The notes beneath the pieces were generated by a model. The model was given only the letters and a program-made list of their open reading frames with translations, did not search any database and was not told where the DNA came from. Shown here piece after piece: positions 15,945-24,296 of a DNA stretch of 64,000 nucleotides; the first letter of the stretch is position 1; every line of letters begins with the position of its first letter. The translations under genes and the position numbers were made by a program. This DNA comes from Novosphingobium piscinae (GTDB lineage Bacteria > Pseudomonadota > Alphaproteobacteria > Sphingomonadales > Sphingomonadaceae). The DNA is taken from assembly GCF_014230355.1 (NCBI RefSeq), contig NZ_JACLAX010000007.1, positions 124,001-188,000 on the forward strand, written 5' to 3'.

Positions 15945-17513
15945 ATGCTCAACACAGCCAGCGCGCACACGGCCGATGGCCTCCCGGAGGCGCTGAACGC
16001 CGCCCAAGACCTGCTCGAACCCAACGTCCTGCGTCATCCCGACAAGGTTGCGATCGTCGATTCCCGTGGATCGTGCGCCTATGGCATCCTGTTCGACCGG
16101 GTCCAGCGCATGGCCGATGCTTTTGCCCGGCTAGGGGTGCGCCGCGATCAGCGGGTGCTCCTGAGCTTGCTCGATACGCGGGATTTCCCGAGCGTGTTCC
16201 TCGGGGCGATCTGGGCAGGGGTCATTCCGGTTCCGCTCAACACTCTGCTCACGACAGACGACTACCGCTGGATCTTGCATAACAGCGGTGCCGTGGCGGT
16301 GTTCGTCAGTGGCGATTTGGCCGAGAAGTGGGCGCCGGTTGCGGCAGAGGAGCCGCATGTCCGGTTTGTGTCCAGTGAAGGCGGCCCGTGGATTGACCTC
16401 GAGGCGCTGCTGGCCGGCGCCGAGCCGCAGCACGCCCCCGCCAGAACGCATCGCGATGACGTGGCGTTCTGGCTCTATACGTCGGGTTCGACCGGTCGTC
16501 CCAAGGGCGCGATGCACATCCACGCGTCGATGCGACTGGTAGCCAACCTCTATGGGCTCGGCACGGCGGGTATCGGCCCGGATGATGTGGTTCTGTCGAT
16601 TGCCAAACAGTTCTTTGCCTATGGCTTGGGCAACTCGCTGATCTTTCCTTTGGCCGCGGGAGCCACGGTGGTCCTCGTCCGCGAACGAGCCTTTCCGGCA
16701 GAGATCAGCGCGGCACTCATCGTCCATCGCGTGTCGGTCCTGTTCGGAGTGCCAACCTTTTTTGCCAACTGGTTGGCCCATCCGGGGTGTCCGGACCGGG
16801 AACAGTTGCCCTCGCTGCGGCTGGCAACCTCTGCCGGCGAAGCCCTGCCAGTCCACCTTTGCAACGCCTTCCGCGATCGTTTCGGTGTCGACGTGATCGA
16901 TGGGCTGGGTTCCACCGAGATGTTGCACATCTTCGTTTCGCAGCGGAACGGCGAGGTGCGAGCGGGGTGCACGGGCCGTGTGGTCGATGGTTACGAGGTG
17001 CGTCTCGTTGATGATCAGGAACGCACCGTCGAGCCCGGCGAGATGGGCAATCTCCAGGTCAAGGGACCAACGGCGGCGATCGGCTATTGGCGTAACCGGC
17101 AGAAGTCGGTGGGCACGTTTCGGGGGCTCTGGACCGTGACGGGCGACAACTATGTGATGGATGCCGAAGGTTGGCTGACCTACGCCGGACGGGCCGACGA
17201 TATGCTGAAGGTCGGTGGCATCTATGTCTCGCCCATCGAGGTGGAGGAAGCGCTGGCCTCGCATCCGGATGTGCTGGAAGCAGCGGTGGTGGGCGATGTC
17301 GACGGCGATGATCTGGTCAAGCCGCGCGCCTATGTGGTGCTGCATGACGGCGCGGTGCCGGGCGAAGCGCTGATCGCAACGCTTCAGGCCTGGGCCAAGG
17401 CGCGGCTGGCTCCATTCAAGTATCCGCGGTGGATCGACTTTGTAGATGAGTTGCCCAAGACCGCGACCGGCAAGATTCAGCGGTTCCGTCTGCGGCGGGA
17501 TCGGAGCGGTTGA
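15945..17513 (+). CDS. Benzoate-CoA ligase
   Basis: The 522-residue ANL-superfamily ligase carries the AMP-binding motif YTSGSTGRPKGA, then DGLGSTEMLHIFVS (the aromatic-acid-specific acyl-AMP region), YAGRADDMLKVGG and the C-terminal catalytic Lys region LPKTATGKIQRF. The short GSTEMLHIF segment is typical of benzoate/4-hydroxybenzoate-CoA ligases. It activates benzoate with ATP and CoA, feeding BoxAB. The ATG at 15945 was preferred to the frame start at 15894 because homologous N-termini begin there. The ribosome site is poor: a long G-run abuts the start. 4-hydroxybenzoate or other benzoates could be side substrates. Confidence 0.93.
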   Translation: MLNTASAHTADGLPEALNAAQDLLEPNVLRHPDKVAIVDSRGSCAYGILFDRVQRMADAFARLGVRRDQRVLLSLLDTRDFPSVFLGAIWAGVIPVPLNTLLTTDDYRWILHNSGAVAVFVSGDLAEKWAPVAAEEPHVRFVSSEGGPWIDLEALLAGAEPQHAPARTHRDDVAFWLYTSGSTGRPKGAMHIHASMRLVANLYGLGTAGIGPDDVVLSIAKQFFAYGLGNSLIFPLAAGATVVLVRERAFPAEISAALIVHRVSVLFGVPTFFANWLAHPGCPDREQLPSLRLATSAGEALPVHLCNAFRDRFGVDVIDGLGSTEMLHIFVSQRNGEVRAGCTGRVVDGYEVRLVDDQERTVEPGEMGNLQVKGPTAAIGYWRNRQKSVGTFRGLWTVTGDNYVMDAEGWLTYAGRADDMLKVGGIYVSPIEVEEALASHPDVLEAAVVGDVDGDDLVKPRAYVVLHDGAVPGEALIATLQAWAKARLAPFKYPRWIDFVDELPKTATGKIQRFRLRRDRSG

Positions 17514-17641
17514 TGCCCTCTTTGCCGTGCGCCGGTGGTCACCGATCCTGACCGGGATCGATTGCCAGGCCATTGCCGGTCCAGGGCTGCCCCCTTTGTT
17601 GGTGCATTTCAAAACAGTGCAGTGCGAAAGGAAGACCTACG

Positions 17642-18121
17642 ATGAACTCACGGCCGTCGACCCCCGACACCTTTGTTGAGCATCTTGCCGAAGCTACGCG
17701 GCTGATCGGCGACGCGATGCTCGACAAGAGCCTGGAAGCCCGTCTCGAGGCCGCCTTACCGGCGGACGGCGCATGGTTCGCGAAGGCAGAGGCCCTTTGC
17801 CGGCAAGGCGTGGCCGAGGGCTGGCTCTGCGGTCGTGAGGCCGGGGGCATCAAGTTCGGGCGGTGCGTTCCGGCCGGGGCTGGGCTTGGCCGCTTCTCTG
17901 TCGACGTTGTGGAGATGGATAATGTCGTTGGGCCGCACCACGCCCATCCGCAGGGCGAGATCGATCTGATTATCCCACTCGACGATGCTGCGGAATTCGA
18001 CGGCAAGGGAGCCGGCTGGATGGTTTATGGTCCCGGCTCGGCCCATGCGCCGACTGTACGTCAGGGGAAGGCGCTGGTGCTCTACCTGCTGCCCGACGGG
18101 GCCATTGCCTTCACCCGCTGA
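17642..18121 (+). CDS. DUF4863 family protein (PnbB-like)
   Basis: The 159-residue cytoplasmic protein has a cupin-like centre with GPHHAHPQGEIDLIIPLD. A family member, PnbB, is a 4-hydroxylaminobenzoate lyase from nitrobenzoate degradation. Homologues without assigned function sit in box clusters. Here it lies between the ligase and the 3' end of the thiolase gene, which strongly ties it to benzoate metabolism. AAAGGAAG sits 7 bases before the ATG at 17642. It might protect against a side product or act on a substituted benzoate. The sequence does not decide. Confidence 0.8.
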   Translation: MNSRPSTPDTFVEHLAEATRLIGDAMLDKSLEARLEAALPADGAWFAKAEALCRQGVAEGWLCGREAGGIKFGRCVPAGAGLGRFSVDVVEMDNVVGPHHAHPQGEIDLIIPLDDAAEFDGKGAGWMVYGPGSAHAPTVRQGKALVLYLLPDGAIAFTR

Positions 18122-18130
18122 GCGGGTGGA

Positions 18131-19333
18131 TCACACACGCTCGAGCAGCAGCGCGATGCCCTGGCCGACGCCGACGCACATCGTCGTCAGGGCAAACCGG
18201 CCGCCGTTGCGCGTCAGTTCCTCCGTCGCGGTCAGCGCTAGTCGCGCCCCTGACATCCCCAGCGGATGGCCCAGCGCGATGGCCCCGCCGTTGGGGTTTA
18301 CCCGCGCGTCATCGTCGGCGATGCCCAGCCCGCGCAGCACGGCGAGGCCCTGCGCGGCGAAGGCTTCATTGATCTCGATAACCGAGAGATCGTCGGTGCT
18401 TAGCCCGTGGCGAGCGAGCAGACGCTGAGTAGCCGGAACCGGCCCAATTCCCATAACCCGAGGAGGCACCCCGGCACTGGCCATGCCCAGCACGCGCGCG
18501 CGCGGGATCAAGCCATGGCGTCGAGCTGCATTTTCGGTCGCGATGATCATCGCGGCTGCGCCGTCATTGACCCCGCTGGCATTGCCCGCAGTGACGGTTC
18601 CGCCAGGCCGCACCACAGGCTTGAGGGCGGCAAGCGATTCCAAGCTGGTCCGACGGGGATGTTCGTCCCGCGCCACGATCAGCGGGTCACCCTTGCGTTG
18701 CGGGATCGTCACCTCGACGATCTCTGCGGCCAGGCGCCCGTTTTCCTGTGCGGCTGCCGCGCGCTCTTGGCTGCGCAGAGCGAAGGCATCCTGATCCTCC
18801 CGTGACACAGCGAACTCGGTTGCAACGTTCTCCGCCGTTTCGGGCATGGAATCGACGCCGTGGGCTGCCTTCATCGCTGGATTGACGAAGCGCCAGCCGA
18901 TCGTGGTGTCGTGAATTTCTGCCTTTCGGGAAAAGGCGCTTTCGGCCTTGCCCATGACGAAAGGGGCGCGGCTCATGCTCTCGACCCCGCCGGCAATCAT
19001 CATTTCCGCATCGCCCCCCCGGATCGCCCGGGCCGCGCTGCCCACAGCATCGAGCCCCGAGCCGCATAGACGATTGATCGTGGATCCGCCGACAGTGTCG
19101 GGCAGCCGTGCCAGCAAGGCAGCCATACGAGCGACGTTGCGATTGTCCTCCCCGGCCTGGTTTGCGCAGCCGAAGATCACATCATCCACAGCAGTCCAGT
19201 CCACCGCCGAGTTGCGCGCGACCAGCGCACGCAGCACGTGCGCAGCCAGATCATCGGTCCGTACGCCCGCAAGGGAACCTCCGTAGCGACCGATGGGGGT
19301 GCGCACAGCATCGCAGAGGAACGCTTCGGGCAT
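18131..19333 (-). CDS. 3-oxoadipyl-CoA thiolase
   Basis: The 400-residue thiolase has all three active-site residues: Cys90 (NRLCGSG), His356 (GHPLG) and Cys386 (TMCVGVGQG). The segments [19 protein letters not shown] and [10 protein letters not shown] mark the PcaF/PaaJ subgroup, which cleaves 3-oxoadipyl-CoA to succinyl-CoA and acetyl-CoA. This is the last step of the route encoded here. It is transcribed divergently from the isomerase operon, and its stop lies 9 bases from the DUF4863 stop. The regulatory region 19334-19470 is shared. Confidence 0.93.
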   Translation of the reverse strand: MPEAFLCDAVRTPIGRYGGSLAGVRTDDLAAHVLRALVARNSAVDWTAVDDVIFGCANQAGEDNRNVARMAALLARLPDTVGGSTINRLCGSGLDAVGSAARAIRGGDAEMMIAGGVESMSRAPFVMGKAESAFSRKAEIHDTTIGWRFVNPAMKAAHGVDSMPETAENVATEFAVSREDQDAFALRSQERAAAAQENGRLAAEIVEVTIPQRKGDPLIVARDEHPRRTSLESLAALKPVVRPGGTVTAGNASGVNDGAAAMIIATENAARRHGLIPRARVLGMASAGVPPRVMGIGPVPATQRLLARHGLSTDDLSVIEINEAFAAQGLAVLRGLGIADDDARVNPNGGAIALGHPLGMSGARLALTATEELTRNGGRFALTTMCVGVGQGIALLLERV

Positions 19334-19364
19334 GGAGGACTCGCTTGGCTAGCCTAAGGCACGT

Positions 19365-19431
19365 GCACTATATGACACGAAGACGCTTTGCAATGCCGTG
19401 TCACGCTTGCAATATGCTGCATTATAACACA
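19365..19431. promoter_or_regulatory. Shared divergent control region of thiolase and isomerase operons
   Basis: The region contains GCACTATA (inverse of the TATAGTGC before boxC), a direct repeat of TTGCAAT (19388-19394 and 19407-19413) and TGCATTATAACACA. The last shares ATTATAAC(A/G)CA with the boxR leader at 13204-13214. It is more AT-rich than the flanking genes. I infer BoxR-type control of both directions. Confidence 0.4.
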
Positions 19432-19470
19432 TTGAGCCTGAGGCGCGGGCGGTGCAGGAGGCATTCGGAC

Positions 19471-20265
19471 ATGGCGACTGTGGTGGACGCGAATGCCCGG
19501 GCAAGGCTTTCGATCGAGGGGCCGGTCGCCCGCCTGACACTGGTTCGTCATGCGCAAATGAATGCCTTTGACGGCGCCATGCACGAGGCAGTCCGTGCGC
19601 AGCTCGATGCGGTCGAGGCGACAAAGGACCTGCGAGTGCTCGTGCTTTCAGGAGAGGGGCGGGCATTCTCTACGGGGCAAGATCTCGGAGAGCGGGCCGG
19701 GGTCTTCGAGGCCGGCGGCCAGCCCGATCTGGGCGAGTCTCTGGAAACCCTTTACAACCCGCTCGTCCGCCGAATTTCGGCCCTGCCGATTCCTGTTATC
19801 GCAGCGGTCGGCGGGGTCGCCTTCGGTGCCGGAGCCGCCCTTGCAATCGCTTGCGACATCACGCTCGCGGCCAAATCAGCCAGATTCCAGTTTGGCTTCG
19901 TCAATGTCGGACTGGGGCCTGATTGCGGCACCAGTTGGACCCTGTCGCGACTGGTCGGGCCTCAGCGCGCGATGGATCTCGCACTCAGCGCACGCCCGAT
20001 CAACGGCCTGGAAGCCGAGCGGATTGGACTCGTGGCGCGCTGCGTGGACGACGATCAACTGATGTCGGAGGCATCCGCCTTGGCGGCCCGGCTGGCTGCG
20101 CTTTCGGCTCCAGCGGTGCGCGCGATCAAGCAAGGCCTCCGGTCCGCGACCATGAGCTCGCTGGATGCCGCGCTAGATGCCGAGCGCGATGCCCAGCGCC
20201 TGCTCGGTCAGACTGCCGAGTATCGCGATGCCGTTCTGGGTTTCGTCAAGCGCAGCCGTGCCTAG
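19471..20265 (+). CDS. PaaG-like enoyl-CoA hydratase/isomerase
   Basis: The 264-residue crotonase has SGEGRAFSTGQDLGER (oxyanion hole 1), AAVGGVAFGAGAALAIACDI (oxyanion hole 2) and LGPDCGTSW, with the PaaG-type catalytic Asp at residue 151. PaaG of phenylacetate degradation isomerises enoyl-CoA double bonds. In the box route a delta-3 to delta-2 isomerase is needed to turn 3,4-dehydroadipyl-CoA into 2,3-dehydroadipyl-CoA. AGGAGG lies 9 bases before the ATG at 19471; the longer frame to 19108 overlaps the thiolase and is not real. It is the first gene of a coupled six-gene operon. Confidence 0.88.
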   Translation: MATVVDANARARLSIEGPVARLTLVRHAQMNAFDGAMHEAVRAQLDAVEATKDLRVLVLSGEGRAFSTGQDLGERAGVFEAGGQPDLGESLETLYNPLVRRISALPIPVIAAVGGVAFGAGAALAIACDITLAAKSARFQFGFVNVGLGPDCGTSWTLSRLVGPQRAMDLALSARPINGLEAERIGLVARCVDDDQLMSEASALAARLAALSAPAVRAIKQGLRSATMSSLDAALDAERDAQRLLGQTAEYRDAVLGFVKRSRA

Positions 20266-20287
20266 CTTGCCAAAAAGGAAGAGAGCC

Positions 20288-21832
20288 ATGTCCGACGTCA
20301 TCGCACTTGCCAGCTATGCAGCAGATGTCTGGCTACCTGCCGGGGGCGGCACCGAGCTGGTGTCGGCCATCGATGGTTCGATTGTCGCTACGATGCCTGC
20401 CGAGGCCGAACCAACCGTGATGCTGGACTATGCCCGACGGGTTGGTGGCCCCGCGCTCCGCGCCATGACCTTCCAGCAGCGCGGCAAGATGCTGCGCGCG
20501 CTTGCCGATGCGCTGAGTGCCCGCAAGGACGAGCTCTACCAGCTGTCATTCCTGACCGGAGCAACGCGCGGTGACAACGCCTTCGACATCGATGGCGGGA
20601 TAGGCACCCTGTTCGTCTACGCCTCGAAGGCCAAGGCGCTGCCGGATACGCATGTCATGCTGGATGGGGGACGGGAGGCGATCTCGAAGGGCAACTTCGC
20701 CGGCCAGCATATCCTGGCTCCGCTCAGCGGGGTCGCCGTGCATATCAATGCCTACAACTTTCCGGTCTGGGGCATGCTCGAAAAGCTGGCGCCGACCTTG
20801 CTTGCGGGGGTGCCTGCGATCGTTAAGCCAGCCACGACCGGCGCCTATCTGACCGCCGCCGCCTTCCGCATCATGATCGACAGCGGAGCACTTCCGCCAG
20901 GAGCTGTGCAGCTGCTGCTGGGGTCGACCGGTGATCTGATCAATCAGTTGGGCGGACAGGACAGCGTCGCCTTTACCGGTTCGGCCGCAACCGCTGCCAA
21001 GCTGAAGGCCAATCCCAATGTCATCGCCAATACGGTACGTTTCACGGCCGAGCAGGACAGTCTCAACGCCTCTGTGCTGGGACCAGAAGTCAGCATTGAG
21101 AGCCCCGAGTTCGACTTGTTCGTGAAGGAGGCCGTTCGCGAGATAACTCAGAAGGCCGGTCAAAAGTGCACGGCGATCCGCCGGATCATGGTGTCGCAAG
21201 CGCTGCTCGAACCGGTCCAGCAGGCAATCGTCGCCCGCCTGAGCAAGACGGCCGTGGGCGATCCGCGCGAGGAAACAACCCGCATGGGCGCGCTTGCCGG
21301 TTTGCCACAGCGCGACGATGTCGCGGACAACGTCGCCCGTCTCAGGGGTGAGGCTGAGGTGGTGACCGGGGGCGAGGCGCTCGACCTCGGTGGCTCGCTT
21401 GGCCAGGGGGCGTTCTTCGCGCCGACACTGTTGCGCTGCGACAATCCCGCAACAGCCGAGATGGTCCATGCGGTCGAGGCATTCGGACCGGTTTCCACCT
21501 TGATGCCATATGGCGATCTGGACGACGCGGTGGCGCTAGCCAATCGCGGTCTCGGTTCGCTTGCCATGTCGATCTTCAGCCATGATCCGGTGGCCGTCGC
21601 CGCGCTTGTTTCTGGAACTTCGGTCTTCCACGGCCGCATCATGGTCGTTGATCGCGACAGCGCCGCCGATGCCACCGGGCACGGTGCGGCCTTACCGCAC
21701 CTGCAGCATGGCGGACCGGGCCGGGCCGGCGGCGGAGCCGAGCTGGGCGGAGTCATAGGCATGATGCCGTACCTGCAGAGGACCGCGCTGCAGGCAGCCC
21801 CGGCGACCCTCGATCTGCTGGCGGGGCTGTGA
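20288..21832 (+). CDS. boxD: 3,4-dehydroadipyl-CoA semialdehyde dehydrogenase (BoxD/PaaZ-type ALDH)
   Basis: The 514-residue aldehyde dehydrogenase has NAYNFPVWGMLEKLAPTLLAG (cofactor region), VAFTGSAATA and the nucleophile Cys294 in QKAGQKCTAIRR. It aligns with the dehydrogenase half of PaaZ but lacks the C-terminal MaoC hydratase domain, as expected for BoxD, which oxidises the open-chain semialdehyde with NADP+. The ATG at 20288 follows an AAGGAAGAGAG stretch. It lies 22 bases after the isomerase and its stop overlaps the start of the next gene. The symbol is given for its position in the pathway. Confidence 0.9.
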   Translation: MSDVIALASYAADVWLPAGGGTELVSAIDGSIVATMPAEAEPTVMLDYARRVGGPALRAMTFQQRGKMLRALADALSARKDELYQLSFLTGATRGDNAFDIDGGIGTLFVYASKAKALPDTHVMLDGGREAISKGNFAGQHILAPLSGVAVHINAYNFPVWGMLEKLAPTLLAGVPAIVKPATTGAYLTAAAFRIMIDSGALPPGAVQLLLGSTGDLINQLGGQDSVAFTGSAATAAKLKANPNVIANTVRFTAEQDSLNASVLGPEVSIESPEFDLFVKEAVREITQKAGQKCTAIRRIMVSQALLEPVQQAIVARLSKTAVGDPREETTRMGALAGLPQRDDVADNVARLRGEAEVVTGGEALDLGGSLGQGAFFAPTLLRCDNPATAEMVHAVEAFGPVSTLMPYGDLDDAVALANRGLGSLAMSIFSHDPVAVAALVSGTSVFHGRIMVVDRDSAADATGHGAALPHLQHGGPGRAGGGAELGGVIGMMPYLQRTALQAAPATLDLLAGL

Positions 21833-23832
21833 TGACGCGGCAGGTCTCGTCCTGGCGCGTCGATGATGGCGTCGCCATCCTGATGCTCGACAATCCCCCG
21901 GTCAACGCGATCTCGGCTGCGGTCCGCAGCGCCCTGGTGGATGGCGTGGCGCGGGCGGGTGCAGATGACGCGGTGGCCGCGATCGTGGTGGCCTGTGCCG
22001 GCCGGACGTTCTTCGCGGGGGCGGATCTGCGTGAGTTCGGCAAGCCTTCCATTCCCCCGTTCCTGACCGAGGTGGTCGATGCCATCGAAGCCTGTCCCAA
22101 GCCGGTCGTCGCTGCGATTCACGGCAACGCGTTGGGCGGCGGACTGGAAATCGCGATGGCCTGCCACTACCGTGTGGTCGCGGCGGGCGGCCGGCTCGGC
22201 CTGCCCGAAGTGAAACTGGCCTTGATGCCAGGTGCGCGCGGCACTCAGCATCTGCCCCGGCTGGTCGGGGTCGAGAAGGCGCTTGAGATCATCGCTCTGG
22301 GCGATCCGGTCGGGGCCGAAGAGGCTGCGGCCATAGGCCTGGTTGACCTGGTGGCCCCGGGCGATCTGGTAGAGACGGCTGTCGCCTTCGCACGCGGCAA
22401 GATCGGAGAGACGCCGCGCCGCACTCGCGACCGGGTGGCGGCACCGGTTCCCGAGACCGTCTACGAAGCATTCGCGTTGAAGCATGCCCGCAAGTTCCGC
22501 GGGTTCGATGCGCCTCCCGCCATCATCGCCTCGATCCGCGCCGCCACCGAGCTGCCCTTTGCCGAGGGGGCAAAGCGTGAGCGCGAGATTTTCCTCAAGC
22601 TGCGCGAAGGCCCACAGAACGAGGCCATGCGCCACGTGTTCTTCGCTGAGCGTGAAGCGGCTAAGGTCCCCGGGCTGGACGGCGTCGAACCGCGCAGCAT
22701 CGCGCAGGTGGGTGTTATCGGCGCCGGCACGATGGGCAGCGGCATCGCTATCGCCCTGCTGTCCGCAGGCTTGAATGTGGTCCTCTATGAGCGGGATACT
22801 GCCGCTCTCGAACGTGGTGCCACACGGGTCCGGGCCACGATCGAAGGCAATGTTCGCTCTGGCAGGTTGAGTCGCGACCGGGCTGACGAGGTCCTGTCGG
22901 CGTTCACCACCACGCTTGACCTTGATGCCTTGGCCGGAGCTGACTTGGCGATTGAGGCCGCATTCGAGACGATGGCCGTGAAGCAGGCGATCTTCGCCCA
23001 GCTGGACAAGACGATGCGGCCGGGTGCCGTGCTGGCCAGCAACACGTCCTACCTCGATTTGGATGAGATCGCAGCGGCTACCTCGCGGCCGGCCGACGTT
23101 GTCGGGCTGCACTTCTTCTCCCCGGCCAACATCATGAAGCTGCTGGAGGTCGTTCGGGGTGCCCAGACCGCTCCCGATGTGCTGGCGACGGCATTGGCCT
23201 TGGCCAAGCGGATCCACAAGGTTGCTGTGGTATCGGGCAATGCCTGGGGCTTTATCGGCAACCGGATGCTGGCCATCCGGCGGCGTGAGGCCGAAGCGAT
23301 GGTGGTTGAAGGGGCATCGCCCGAACAGGTCGATCGCGTTTTGGAAGACTTCGGCTTTCCAATGGGTCCCTTCAGGGTTGCCGATCTGGCCGGGCTCGAT
23401 CTGGGCTGGTCAGCCGAAACGTCGACCGGGTCGACCATCCGGGAATGCCTGAACGAGGCCGGCCGGCGCGGGCAGAAGGCCGGCAAGGGCTTTTTCGACT
23501 ATGATGAGAATCGCAGGCCGGTGTCATCGCCCGAAGCCGAAGCGATCATCGCCCGGTTCGCCGCCGATCAGGGCATTGGCCGCAGGACACTGTCCGATCA
23601 GGAAGTACTGGACCGGCTGCTCTGGCCGATGGTGGATGAGGGCGCGCGCTTGCTGGGCGAGGGGATCGCCATGCGTGCATCCGATATCGATGTGGTCTGG
23701 CTGAACGGTTATGGCTGGCCGGCCTGGACAGGTGGGCCCATGTACCATGCCCGTCAGGTGGGAATTGCCGAAGTCTGCCGGCGGCTGGAAGTGCTCGGTC
23801 ACAACCCGTCCGACGCGCTGCGCAGCCTGTGA
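21832..23832 (+). CDS. Fused enoyl-CoA hydratase/3-hydroxyacyl-CoA dehydrogenase
   Basis: The 666-residue FadB-type protein has an N-terminal crotonase domain (VACAGRTFFAGADLREFG, AIHGNALGGGLEIAMAC). A Rossmann domain follows with GVIGAGTMGSGIA at about residue 293, then LHFFSPANIMKLLEVV with the catalytic His, and two C-terminal helical repeats. It would hydrate 2,3-dehydroadipyl-CoA and oxidise 3-hydroxyadipyl-CoA to 3-oxoadipyl-CoA. The ATG at 21832 overlaps the boxD stop by one base (TGATG); a GTG directly before it at 21829 is also possible. The overlap indicates translational coupling. Confidence 0.92.
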   Translation: MTRQVSSWRVDDGVAILMLDNPPVNAISAAVRSALVDGVARAGADDAVAAIVVACAGRTFFAGADLREFGKPSIPPFLTEVVDAIEACPKPVVAAIHGNALGGGLEIAMACHYRVVAAGGRLGLPEVKLALMPGARGTQHLPRLVGVEKALEIIALGDPVGAEEAAAIGLVDLVAPGDLVETAVAFARGKIGETPRRTRDRVAAPVPETVYEAFALKHARKFRGFDAPPAIIASIRAATELPFAEGAKREREIFLKLREGPQNEAMRHVFFAEREAAKVPGLDGVEPRSIAQVGVIGAGTMGSGIAIALLSAGLNVVLYERDTAALERGATRVRATIEGNVRSGRLSRDRADEVLSAFTTTLDLDALAGADLAIEAAFETMAVKQAIFAQLDKTMRPGAVLASNTSYLDLDEIAAATSRPADVVGLHFFSPANIMKLLEVVRGAQTAPDVLATALALAKRIHKVAVVSGNAWGFIGNRMLAIRRREAEAMVVEGASPEQVDRVLEDFGFPMGPFRVADLAGLDLGWSAETSTGSTIRECLNEAGRRGQKAGKGFFDYDENRRPVSSPEAEAIIARFAADQGIGRRTLSDQEVLDRLLWPMVDEGARLLGEGIAMRASDIDVVWLNGYGWPAWTGGPMYHARQVGIAEVCRRLEVLGHNPSDALRSL

Positions 23833-24296
23833 TCCTGCCTTTCGAGACAAGAGTAAAAGTTCGCTTCGGCGACGTCGATGCCGCTGGGATCGTGTTCTAT
23901 CCCCGGTACTTCGAAATACTCAACACCGCGGTCGAGGATTGGTGCGAGCATGTTCTGGAGGTGGACTATCGCGCCATGCACGTGGTGCAGCGGTGGGGCA
24001 TCCCGGTCGTCGATATCGCCGCAACCTTCGCGGCTCCGAGCCGGCTTGGCGACGACCTGATCGTCCGGATCATCCCGCAGTCACTGGGGCGCAGCAGCTG
24101 TCGGCTCGCGGCTGAGTTCTCGTGCCGGGGAGAGAAACGGCTGTCGATGACCCTGGTGGTGGTCTGTACCGATCTGACGAGGATGACGTCCATGCCCTGG
24201 CCCGAACACGTTCGCCCGCGGATCGAAGCCGGCCTGGCAGCCGGCGTCCCGGGGGGATCCCCGGACGAGGGAAGCGAAAAGGAACCAGGGCTATGA
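23829..24296 (+). CDS. Hotdog-fold acyl-CoA thioesterase (4HBT family)
   Basis: The 155-residue protein has the 4-hydroxybenzoyl-CoA thioesterase signature FGDVDAAGIVFYPRYF, with the catalytic Asp at residue 17. It starts with GTG in a GTGA overlap with the previous stop, so it is coupled to the dehydrogenase gene. Thioesterases of this kind accompany many aerobic CoA-dependent aromatic pathways and probably release CoA from dead-end thioesters. The C-terminal 20 residues are polar and probably disordered. The exact substrate is unknown. Confidence 0.85.
   Translation: MILPFETRVKVRFGDVDAAGIVFYPRYFEILNTAVEDWCEHVLEVDYRAMHVVQRWGIPVVDIAATFAAPSRLGDDLIVRIIPQSLGRSSCRLAAEFSCRGEKRLSMTLVVVCTDLTRMTSMPWPEHVRPRIEAGLAAGVPGGSPDEGSEKEPGL

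Noticed and set aside
16131..17612. 493-residue minus-strand frame opposite benzoate-CoA ligase
   Set aside because: It is an antisense shadow of a well-supported ligase gene, rich in His and Arg.
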